Program-made: the position numbers and the translations under genes
In this document: piece after piece, positions 25,911-33,854 of the stretch
How the letters are laid out: every line of letters begins with the position of its first letter
Numbering within the stretch: the stretch's first letter is position 1
Notes under the pieces: model-generated
What the model was told of the DNA's origin: nothing
The model's database searches: none
Seen by the model: only the letters and a program-made list of their open reading frames with translations
Assembly (NCBI RefSeq): GCF_036227205.1
Contig: NZ_CP109442.1
Location: forward strand, 3,348,001 to 3,412,000
DNA: 64,000 nucleotides
From: Amycolatopsis sp. NBC_01480
GTDB lineage: Bacteria > Actinomycetota > Actinomycetes > Mycobacteriales > Pseudonocardiaceae
Direction of reading: 5' to 3'

Positions 25911-25937
25911 ACGCCTTAACGGCAGAGCATCGGTTAC

Positions 25938-27488
25938 TCACCGAGGCGTTCGGCGGAAGGAGCTCCCATGGCGTGGGAGATCGTCGTGGTCGCCGCGCTG
26001 GCCGTGATCTTCCTGGTCAGAGTGGTGCTGCAGCTCAAGCGGGGCTGAGGAGCGGCGTCGTGGCGCGGGACGCCGGACGCGCGGTTCCGCGATGCGGTCC
26101 TGCTCCTGCTCACGAGGTTCCCGCGGCTCCCGGGTTTCCCGAGGCGGCCGCGGCACGGTCACCGGCTTGATGATCGCCGTGTGCTGCTCGTCGTTGCGCG
26201 GCTGCGGCCTGGGCTTCGGGGCCGGACGGCTTCCGGTGCCCGGGGCGTCCAGCAGACTGCCCTGGACCGAGCCGTCGGTCGCCGAGCCATCGGGCCGCGG
26301 CGGCGGTGACACGGGCCGCCGGGCCGGCGCGAGCGGGCGCTCGTCCACGCGCGGGATCTCGATGGTGATCTCACCGCTCACCTTGATCGGCGCGGGCTTC
26401 GACCGGTGCGAGAGCTTGCGCGCCAGCGTGTGGCTCGGCCGCTCGACGAACCGGTAGCTCAGCTCGACCACGCCGAACACCGCCGGGATCACGATCAGCA
26501 GCGCGAGCGGCAGCGGCATCAGCGGCCGCAGCAACTGCAGCAGCACGAACGAAACGAGCATGTGCAGCAGGTAGATCGAGTAGCTGCGCTCCGAGACCAG
26601 CGTCCAGAACTTCCGCTGCTTCAGCTTCGGCTCGGCGAACATGCCCATCAGGAAGCAGAGCACGGCGAAGGCCATCGAGAGGTTGTACGAGTCGTCGATC
26701 CGCCCGACGTTGATGATGTCCGCCAGCACGTACAGCGACCACGCGACGGCGCCGTACAGCGCGCCGGTCCACAGCGGGATCTTCTTCGACGTGGTGGCCC
26801 AGATGATCTGGCCGATCACCATCACCGGCAGGTAGGAGACGTTCACCCCGAACAGCGAGTACGACGGGCCGAGCTGTGAGCGGCTCATCATCACCACGAA
26901 GATGAACGTCAGCTCCACCGCGATCGCCAGCCACACCCACCGGCGCAGCAGCGGCAGCATGGCCATCAGCAGCAGGTAGAAGATGACCTCGACGATCATC
27001 GTCCACGCCACCGGCACCAGCACGATCTGCGGGTAGATGAGGTAGTTGATCAACGTGGTGTTGGTCAGGATGGTGAGCGGGGTCAGCTCCTGCGACTGGC
27101 CGGTGGACGGCGGGTGCAGGTTCACCACCAGCAGCAGCGCGGTCAGCAGCACCACGAACAGCATGGGCGCGTACACGCGGATGAACCGGTTCAAGGCGAA
27201 CCGCGCCTGGCCCTGGCGCAGGGCGATCGGCGTCACGACGAAACCGCTGACGAGGAAGAAGAACGGCACCGCGATCTGGCCGATGCCCTGCTTCGACATG
27301 TGCATCGGGTCGCTGGTCAGCGCCTCGATGAAGCTGACGTACGGTGCGTTCTCACCCTTGGCGATCACCCAGGGGTGCGCGATGTGGCTGTAGAACACGA
27401 GCAGGGCGCCGAGGCCACGGCCGATGTCGATGAAGACGATGCGGGTCTTCTTCTGCACAGCAGGTGGCTGCTCCACCAGCGCGACCAC
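25938..27488 (-). CDS. Acyltransferase family 3 membrane protein with disordered tail
   Basis: 516 residues. The first ~355 residues have about ten membrane helices in the Acyl_transf_3/OafA pattern: IDIGRGLGALLVFYSHIAHP with the catalytic His, FFFLVSGFVV, and SIYLLHM near the end. Such enzymes O-acylate sugars of envelope glycans or antibiotics, taking acyl from inside the cell. The last ~160 residues are Pro/Arg-rich and disordered. The 3' ~100 bp run antisense over a 26-codon ORF on the other strand. Divergent from the mannosyltransferase gene; I place both in a surface-glycan locus. Confidence 0.88.
   Translation of the reverse strand: MVALVEQPPAVQKKTRIVFIDIGRGLGALLVFYSHIAHPWVIAKGENAPYVSFIEALTSDPMHMSKQGIGQIAVPFFFLVSGFVVTPIALRQGQARFALNRFIRVYAPMLFVVLLTALLLVVNLHPPSTGQSQELTPLTILTNTTLINYLIYPQIVLVPVAWTMIVEVIFYLLLMAMLPLLRRWVWLAIAVELTFIFVVMMSRSQLGPSYSLFGVNVSYLPVMVIGQIIWATTSKKIPLWTGALYGAVAWSLYVLADIINVGRIDDSYNLSMAFAVLCFLMGMFAEPKLKQRKFWTLVSERSYSIYLLHMLVSFVLLQLLRPLMPLPLALLIVIPAVFGVVELSYRFVERPSHTLARKLSHRSKPAPIKVSGEITIEIPRVDERPLAPARRPVSPPPRPDGSATDGSVQGSLLDAPGTGSRPAPKPRPQPRNDEQHTAIIKPVTVPRPPRETREPREPREQEQDRIAEPRVRRPAPRRRSSAPLELQHHSDQEDHGQRGDHDDLPRHGSSFRRTPR
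25968..26048 (+). CDS. Small membrane protein of 26 residues
   Basis: ATG at 25968 with GGAAGGAG 5 nt upstream, one of the best ribosome-binding sites in the window. The product begins MAWEIVVVAALAVIFLV and is a single hydrophobic helix followed by a basic tail (LKRG), the usual shape of bacterial small membrane proteins, with the tail in the cytoplasm. It lies 106 bp after the two-component pair and wholly within the antisense 3' end of the acyltransferase gene. Not a recognised family. The alternative is chance, but RBS, hydrophobicity and clean stop together argue for a gene. Confidence 0.55.
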   Translation: MAWEIVVVAALAVIFLVRVVLQLKRG

Positions 27489-27678
27489 CCCCGTCTGCTC
27501 GCCCGACTACCCCGACAAGGGTAGCGCCCTGCTCCGGTCGCGGTGGCCGGTCCCCGAAATATGCCGGAATGCGCGAAAGGCCCATGCAGGTGTTCTGGCC
27601 TCGGGTTATGCGCTGTCCGGGTACGATCGCACGGAGTTTCGTCCGCTTTCACCCGAGCAGTTCAGGAGTCCGGCGCGC

Positions 27679-28827
27679 GTGCAGCCGTCCACCCCCGACG
27701 TCACCGTCGAGCGCCCCACGATCGCCGCCGTTGTCCGGCCGGCCCTGCCCGCCATCGGTCTGTACGTGCTTTTCCAATTGCTCGCCTTCGGTGTGCTGTG
27801 GCTGCTGAGCTGGAAGGCGGGGGTCTCGCCCGGCCGTTTCGTCGGCGCGTTCGACGGCAGCTGGTTCCAGGCCGTGGCCGAGCACGGCTACAGCCAGCCG
27901 ATCACGCCGGGCCCGGATGGGACGCCGGCGGAGAACAGCCTGGCGTTCTTCCCGCTGTACCCGGCCCTGACCGCGATGCTGGGCCTGGTCGGGATTCCGA
28001 CGCTGCCCGCGGCACTGACCGTGACGTTCCTGGCCGGGTGCGCCGCGGCCTGGGGCCTGTTCGTCCTGGGCCGCGATTTCGCGGGCCCACGCGTGGGAAT
28101 CCTGCTGGCGGTGCTCTGGTCGATCGGGCCGGGCGGGCCGGTGCTGCACATGGCCTACTCCGAGTCGCTGCTGGTGGCGCTGGTCGCGTGGACCCTGGTT
28201 GCGCTGGCTCGGCGCCAGTGGCTGCTGGTGGGCGTGCTGACGATCTTCACCGGGCTCACCCGCGCGGGCGGCGGAGCACTGATCGCCGCCGTCGGCATCG
28301 CGGCGATCGTCGCCCTGTTCCGCCGCGAGGACGGCTGGCGTCCGCTGGCCTGCGGACTGCTGGCACCGCTGGGATTGCTCGGCTACCTGGCCTACGTCGC
28401 GGTCCGGACCGACCGGGTCGACGGGTGGTTCTGGCTCCAGAACGCCTGGCACATGAGCTTGGACTTCGGAAGTTTCACGTGGATCCAAGCCCGGGAAGGC
28501 TTGACCTCCAACGCATCGAGCTGGATCACCGTCACCGCGCTCATCGTGCTGGGTGCGGTCGCCCTCCAGCTGTGGACCTGGTGCACCCGGATGCCCCTGC
28601 CGTGGCAGATCTACGGCACGATCACGGTGCTCATCGCGCTCTGCTCGTCCAACTTCTTCCAGACCCGGGCCCGGTACCTGCTGCCCGCGTTTGTGCTCAC
28701 GGTCCCGCTCGCGTTGCTGCTCGCGAAGCTGCCGAACCGCGCGCTGGCGATCCTGCTGCCCGCCGGAGCACTGGTCAGCGCCTGGTACGGCGCCTTCCTG
28801 ATGGCGATCGTGCACCTGAACCCGTAG
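27679..28827 (+). CDS. PIG-V-like mannosyltransferase family membrane protein
   Basis: 382 residues from the GTG at 27679, with AGGAG 10 nt upstream; the open frame continues upstream without an RBS. About nine membrane helices. FDGSWFQAVAEHGY resembles the first extracellular loop of GT-C mannosyltransferases, where the acidic residue is catalytic, and FFPLYPALTAML with MAYSESLLVAL is typical of the PIG-V family. These use polyprenyl-phosphate sugars to glycosylate lipids or proteins outside the membrane. It ends three bases from the stop of the convergent giant glycosyltransferase gene. Confidence 0.82.
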   Translation: MQPSTPDVTVERPTIAAVVRPALPAIGLYVLFQLLAFGVLWLLSWKAGVSPGRFVGAFDGSWFQAVAEHGYSQPITPGPDGTPAENSLAFFPLYPALTAMLGLVGIPTLPAALTVTFLAGCAAAWGLFVLGRDFAGPRVGILLAVLWSIGPGGPVLHMAYSESLLVALVAWTLVALARRQWLLVGVLTIFTGLTRAGGGALIAAVGIAAIVALFRREDGWRPLACGLLAPLGLLGYLAYVAVRTDRVDGWFWLQNAWHMSLDFGSFTWIQAREGLTSNASSWITVTALIVLGAVALQLWTWCTRMPLPWQIYGTITVLIALCSSNFFQTRARYLLPAFVLTVPLALLLAKLPNRALAILLPAGALVSAWYGAFLMAIVHLNP

Positions 28828-28830
28828 GGC

Positions 28831-31800
28831 TCAGGCCTCCGGCGAGAGCCACAGCGTGGCAAAGGCCTTCTCGTCCGCCCGGGCCGCCGCGATCAGGTCC
28901 ACATCGGACAGTCCTTCGCCGGAAACGCCGTTGTCGCCGACGATCTTCGGCGTGTAGCCCAGCTTGCGGTAACCGGCCAGCACGGCCATCGGGTCGTCGC
29001 CGAGCTCGGTGATGGCCGACGGGTCGAACTCGCACACCACGTGCGGGCGGTCGCGGCGCAGCACCGAGTCCAGGCCGGCCAGCGCCCGGTGGTCGCGGCC
29101 CTGCAGGTCGACCTTGACCAGGCCGATCCGCTGGGCCGTCACCTCGGGCAGCGAGTCCAGCCGCACGGCCGGGACCGCGATGCCGGGGCCGTCCGCGCTG
29201 ACCCGGTTGTCGCCGCTGTTGCCGGCGGTCGCCTGCGTCAGGTGCACCGTGCCCGGCGTGTCCCAGGCCGCCGACTCGACGACGGTGACCAGCTTGGCCG
29301 CTCTGCTCGGCAGGTTGACGGCGACGTTGCGGCGCAGGTACTCGGCGTTCACCGGGTCCGCCTCGACGGCGACCACCCTGGTCAGCTCCGGCGTGGCACG
29401 CAGCAGGCGCAGCGTGTGGTAGCCGACGTGCGCGCCGACGTCCAGGAACGCGCCCGAGGCCAGCGACGCCATCAGCTGCGCCTCGCTGTCCTCCCAGGAC
29501 CGGTGGAAGACGATCCACGGCAGCATGACCTCGTCGACCGGCATGAGCAGCGCGCCGACGTCGCACGGGACCACGTCGGCGCCGCGCGGCACCGGGGCGT
29601 GCGCGAGCCGGGCGGCGTCACGCATCGCGCCGACGTCGAGGGTCACCCGCTGGATGGCCTTCTCGTCGGCGTCCAGGCGCTCGTCGCGCGAGCTGAACAT
29701 CTGGTGCACCGACGCCGTGGTCGCCTCGAGGTCGTCGCCGAAACCGCCGTAGCCCTCGGAAAGCTTCACCACGTCGGCTTCGAGATTGCGCAGCGCCAGG
29801 TTGATTTCGGGGCTGCGGCGGCTCAGGTCTTCGACGGTGTCGTGCAAGGCCTCGAACCGCTCGCCGAGCTTTTCGCCCGCGCCGCGCGAGGCGTCGGCCG
29901 TGCGGCGGGAATCGGCGAGGCCGCCTTCCAGCGCCTCGATCCGTTCCAGCAGCTGCCGGTTGCTCGCCTCGACGCCGGCCAGCAGCGCGCCCATCACCTT
30001 GCGCTGGTGCACGTCGTAGTGGTCGATCGCGCGCAGCACGGCCTTGCGCAGCGCGGGGGCCAGCGGCAGTCGCGACGGCGCGGCCGCCTCGGGCCGCCAG
30101 TGCAGGGCCTGCGCGGCCTCGTGCAGCGGGGTGATCGGGTGCGGCGGCGCGGGCTGGCCGGCGTGCTTGCCCGCCTGCCACACGCGGTGCGCGTTCTCCA
30201 GCTCGGCCCGCATCCACTCGGCGGCGGTCGCCATCGAGCGCTCGCGCAGGATGTACTCGCGCGCCTGCTTGCCGCGCTTCGTGGCCTCGGCCGGGTTGTC
30301 CGCGACCTCGCGCATCGCGGCGGCGGCCGCGTCGAGGTCGGGCTCGGCCCACATCGCGGTTTCGTGGTACGGGTAGTTGCCCTTGCCCACCGGCACCAGC
30401 CGGTACGGCACGGGCCAGCCCGTGGTGGCGTCGAGGAACTCGCGGGTGCTCGAGTAGTCCGTGGAGATCACCGGCATCGCGCGGGCCATCGCCTCGGCGA
30501 CGGTCAGGCCGAAGCCCTCGCTGCGGTGCAGGGACACGTAACAGGTGCCGCGCTCGTAGAGGTCGTGCAGCTCGGCCACGGTCAGGTAGGTCTCGATCAG
30601 CTCCACCCGGTCGTCGCCCACCACCGCGGCGCGCAGCCGCTCGGCGGCCTGCGGGTGCATCTTCGCGTTGATCGCCTTGACCGTCAGCCGCACGTCGTCG
30701 CGGCCGGGGAACGCGCGTTGGAACGCTTCGACTGCGCCCCAAGGGTTCTTGCGCTCCGCGACGCTGTTGAAGTCGAACGCGAACAGGAACCGCACCGGCT
30801 CGCCCTGCTCCCGCGCGGGCGGCGATGGCTCGCCCGGATCGCGCACCGGCACCGGGATGGTCTTCACCGGGATCGGCGAGTGCTCGGCGATGGCGCGGCG
30901 GCAGAAGTCGCTGACCGTCCAGACCTCGTCGAGCATGCCGAACGCCTCGTGCTGCCACTGCGGGAAGTCCTCGAGCTCCCAGGCCCACAGCCCGATCCGG
31001 TAGCGCCCGGCGCCGACCTCGGGGTGGTTGGTCAGGATCACGCGGGTCTGGTCGGCGTTCACGGCCAGGATGCTGAGCGGGAACCGCGGGTCGCCGACGG
31101 TCGCGGGCCGCTCGATCCCGGTGCGGTTCGACACCGCCTTCTCCTCGAGCACCGATGCCACCGGCACGCCGCCGTCCTCGATCGCCTCGAGCACGATCCG
31201 GCCCATCTCGCCGAGGCCCAGCTCCGCGGTCAGGTAGCCGAGCAGGTTCACCCCGAACTCGTCGGACGGCGGGCGGGTGGCCGCGCGCTCGCCGGGCAGC
31301 GCCCACACGGGCAGCCCGGCCTCCTTGACGCCGGAGCCCGCGCACCAGAAGCGGAAGTTCTCCGCGTCGGCGCCGTACGGGTGCGGGAACGCCATCTGCA
31401 GGTCGATCCGCGACGCCCAGATCGCGTGCGTCAGCCGGTTCAGCCCCGCGGCGGCCTGCGCCTGGTCGTCGGGCGTGGCCAGCCACTCGCGCAGGGCCAG
31501 GCCGCCGTCTTCGCCGTACGCGTGCGGCGGGACCGGCTTGTCCTTGCGTTCGGCCTTGATCCAGCCCTCGCGGAACACGCGGCGGGCGAGCTTCGGCACC
31601 TCGGTGCCGTCGCGGAAGTTCTTGAAGCCATAGGGAATCGAGTCCAGAGACTCGGCGTAGCCCGCTTCGCGCAGCTTCGCGCCGTACGAGTCGCAGACAG
31701 CGCGAAGGTCGGCGTTGTGCGAGAGCATCACTCGCGGCTTGCGCGCGCAGTGGAAGCTGAGCAGCCACGGCTTCTCCGGCCGGTAACCGCTGAAGTGGAA

Positions 31801-32523
31801 GAAGCGCAGCTTCGCCCCGCCCGCGGTGAGCGTGCCGTCGGCCTCGCGGGCGATCGGGCGCTCGTGCAGGTTCCAGTAGGCGACGTCGTAACCCGGGTCG
31901 GTGAGCACGTGGTTGCGGAACAGCGCCGGCACCTGGTCCACCCAGCGCTGGTCGGTGAACAGCTGCAGCTCGGGCGCCACGATCGCGTCGTGGCGCAGCC
32001 GGCCGGCCCAGAAGTCCAGGAACGGCCCGGCGCCCGGGCCCACCCCGAGGAAGCCGAGGTTGAAGATGCCGGTGCCCATGATCACCGCGTCGTCGGGCTC
32101 CAGCCCGTCCTGCGGCAACGGGTTCAGGAAGTGCGGCGCCAGCACGATGTCGTGCGCCAGCGCCAGCTCCGAGACCTCGGTGATCGGCGCGAACAGCTCG
32201 ATGTCCGGGTCGAGGTAGATCGCGACCTCGGTCTGCGTGAGCAGCTCGCGCAGCAGGTACGGCTTGACCGAGGTGGCCAGCTCGGTGACCGAGTAGGCCG
32301 TGGCCATGCGCAGGTAGTCGGCCTCGTCGATGCCGAACGCGGCCGGCCCGACCACCCGCGTGCCGTCGTCGAGCACGGTGACCTCGTCGCGCGGCGCGTC
32401 GATCACCGCGATCACGAACCGGCCGTCCGGGTGCTGGCGCAGGTAGGACTTGGCCAGCACGCGCGCCGCGGGAAGGTAGTTCCGCGCGACGATCGTGCAG
32501 GCGGTGGTACCCGGCTCAGCCAT
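28831..32523 (-). CDS. Giant multidomain protein: GT-A region, GT-B glycosyltransferase, coiled coil, FkbM methyltransferase
   Basis: 1230 residues in one frame. Residues ~8-260 look like a GT-A nucleotide-sugar enzyme: ACTIVARNYLPAARVLAKSY opens a Rossmann-like half and YLDPDIELFAPI (103-114) holds the DxD metal motif. Residues ~423-775 are a GT-B/GT4 glycosyltransferase (FDFNSVAERKNPWGAVEAF, then HRSEGFGLTVAEAMARAMPV, the E-x7-E nucleotide-sugar site). Residues ~840-975 are charged and coiled-coil-like. Residues ~985-1215 are an FkbM-type methyltransferase (GAFLDVGAHVGYHTL, then VVAVEADPVNAEYL). No signal peptide or membrane helix. The start overlaps the stop of the membrane-protein gene by 8 bp. 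A glycan could be extended and O-methylated by one polypeptide; acceptor unknown. Confidence 0.88.
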   Translation of the reverse strand: MAEPGTTACTIVARNYLPAARVLAKSYLRQHPDGRFVIAVIDAPRDEVTVLDDGTRVVGPAAFGIDEADYLRMATAYSVTELATSVKPYLLRELLTQTEVAIYLDPDIELFAPITEVSELALAHDIVLAPHFLNPLPQDGLEPDDAVIMGTGIFNLGFLGVGPGAGPFLDFWAGRLRHDAIVAPELQLFTDQRWVDQVPALFRNHVLTDPGYDVAYWNLHERPIAREADGTLTAGGAKLRFFHFSGYRPEKPWLLSFHCARKPRVMLSHNADLRAVCDSYGAKLREAGYAESLDSIPYGFKNFRDGTEVPKLARRVFREGWIKAERKDKPVPPHAYGEDGGLALREWLATPDDQAQAAAGLNRLTHAIWASRIDLQMAFPHPYGADAENFRFWCAGSGVKEAGLPVWALPGERAATRPPSDEFGVNLLGYLTAELGLGEMGRIVLEAIEDGGVPVASVLEEKAVSNRTGIERPATVGDPRFPLSILAVNADQTRVILTNHPEVGAGRYRIGLWAWELEDFPQWQHEAFGMLDEVWTVSDFCRRAIAEHSPIPVKTIPVPVRDPGEPSPPAREQGEPVRFLFAFDFNSVAERKNPWGAVEAFQRAFPGRDDVRLTVKAINAKMHPQAAERLRAAVVGDDRVELIETYLTVAELHDLYERGTCYVSLHRSEGFGLTVAEAMARAMPVISTDYSSTREFLDATTGWPVPYRLVPVGKGNYPYHETAMWAEPDLDAAAAAMREVADNPAEATKRGKQAREYILRERSMATAAEWMRAELENAHRVWQAGKHAGQPAPPHPITPLHEAAQALHWRPEAAAPSRLPLAPALRKAVLRAIDHYDVHQRKVMGALLAGVEASNRQLLERIEALEGGLADSRRTADASRGAGEKLGERFEALHDTVEDLSRRSPEINLALRNLEADVVKLSEGYGGFGDDLEATTASVHQMFSSRDERLDADEKAIQRVTLDVGAMRDAARLAHAPVPRGADVVPCDVGALLMPVDEVMLPWIVFHRSWEDSEAQLMASLASGAFLDVGAHVGYHTLRLLRATPELTRVVAVEADPVNAEYLRRNVAVNLPSRAAKLVTVVESAAWDTPGTVHLTQATAGNSGDNRVSADGPGIAVPAVRLDSLPEVTAQRIGLVKVDLQGRDHRALAGLDSVLRRDRPHVVCEFDPSAITELGDDPMAVLAGYRKLGYTPKIVGDNGVSGEGLSDVDLIAAARADEKAFATLWLSPEA

Positions 32524-33712
32524 TGGCGGGCAGGGCGGTGAGCTGCGCGTTCAGTGCCGAGGTGAAGTCCGTCTCGGTCTGGCTCAGGCTGCCGGGACCG
32601 GACGCCTCGACGCGGACGATCACCTTGCCGTGCGCGTAGTGCCCACGGGCCTGGGCCGACTGGCCGTCCTTCTGGTCGATCGTGGTGGCGTACACGCCGT
32701 CCGGCGCGGTGGAGTCGCGCTTCGCGCCGTTGGTCACCTGGATCTGCTCCAGCTTCTCGGCCGCGGTCTTCGCCGCGTTCGCGCTGCTGGCCTGGGCCAG
32801 GAACAGTGTGATGCGGTCGCCGTTGTCCAGGTGGTAGACGACGAACTTGACCTTGGTCGCGCCCGCCGACTGGTAGGCCGCCAGCTCCTGCGGGTTCAGG
32901 TACTTCAGGCCGTCGACCTGGCCGAACGACGTGATGTCGTCGTGCGTTTCGGCCTTGCCGGGCATGGCGCCGAGCGCCATCGGGTCCGGCGGCTTCGGCG
33001 CGCTGGAGGACGCCTGCTGCGTCGGGGCGGCGGTCTGCTGCCCGTTGCCGCTGCTGCTGGGGCCACGGCCCCAGAGCCAGTAGGCGCCGAACGCGATCGC
33101 GGCCAGCACCACCACGGCGCCGACGATCGCGCCGATCTTCTTGCCGTTGCCCGACTTGGGCTTCTCGCTGAAGAACTCCGGGCCCTGGCTGGTGCCCCAG
33201 TTGGACTCGCTGACGTTGTGGCCCAGGTCGTTGCCGCCACCCCACGGCGGGCTCTGGTCGCCCTCGGGCGCGTTCCACGGCGCCTGCTGCGCCTGCGGGA
33301 ACCCGGCGGGCGGCGACTGCGGCGTGGCCTGCGGGAAGCCGCCGGCCGGCGAGTACTGCGGCTGGGGCGGCTGCTGCTGGGGCTGCACGTACTCGGTGCG
33401 GTTGACGTCGGCGTGCGGCGTCTGTTGCTGCTGCTGTTGCCACGAGACGGCCTGCGTCCGCTCCGCGCCTTGGTCGGCCGGCGGCTGCGGGGGCTGCTGG
33501 GCGGGCGGCTGCGGAACCCCGTGCGGCGGGCTGACCGGCGCGATCACCTGCGTCGAGTCCGCGCTCGTGTTCGCCTGCTGCGGCGCCGGTGGGTCCTGCT
33601 GGCCGACGGCCGAGGACAGTACCTGATCACGCCGGATGCGGTAATCGTCCGCGGACAGCCGCCCTGACGCGAGCTCCTCGTCCAGCCGGCGCAGCTCCTC
33701 CTGCCAGGACAC
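32516..33712 (-). CDS. Membrane-anchored protein with SHOCT-like N-terminus and Gln/Pro-rich linker
   Basis: 398 residues from a GTG at 33712 with an AGGGGGG ribosome-binding site. Residues 1-35 (SWQEELRRLDEELASGRLSA) form a short charged SHOCT-like helix pair, nearly identical to the start of the upstream gene. A disordered Gln/Pro-rich stretch (~40-185), a single membrane helix (~197-217) and a ~150-residue outer domain without cysteines follow. Its stop overlaps the giant glycosyltransferase start by 8 bp, so the proteins are made together. I infer a scaffold or outside-facing partner; the family is unnamed to me. Confidence 0.78.
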   Translation of the reverse strand: MSWQEELRRLDEELASGRLSADDYRIRRDQVLSSAVGQQDPPAPQQANTSADSTQVIAPVSPPHGVPQPPAQQPPQPPADQGAERTQAVSWQQQQQQTPHADVNRTEYVQPQQQPPQPQYSPAGGFPQATPQSPPAGFPQAQQAPWNAPEGDQSPPWGGGNDLGHNVSESNWGTSQGPEFFSEKPKSGNGKKIGAIVGAVVVLAAIAFGAYWLWGRGPSSSGNGQQTAAPTQQASSSAPKPPDPMALGAMPGKAETHDDITSFGQVDGLKYLNPQELAAYQSAGATKVKFVVYHLDNGDRITLFLAQASSANAAKTAAEKLEQIQVTNGAKRDSTAPDGVYATTIDQKDGQSAQARGHYAHGKVIVRVEASGPGSLSQTETDFTSALNAQLTALPANG

Positions 33713-33854
33713 CAGGGCCCCCCTTATCTGTCGGCAAGGCGACGTCAGTGCGTCACCGCGACCCGATGTGTGTGACGACGTGGACATTGTGCACGGCAGT
33801 GGCCTCGTGCGACCCCGCGGGTCGCCTTCCGCGCCCCGCCGGAGCTGCGGTTCG

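Noticed and set aside
29041..32541. Plus-strand open frame of 1166 codons opposite the giant glycosyltransferase
   Set aside because: Its Arg/His/Leu/Val-heavy composition is the mirror of high-GC coding DNA. It has no domain motif or RBS, while the minus strand carries clear enzyme motifs throughout.
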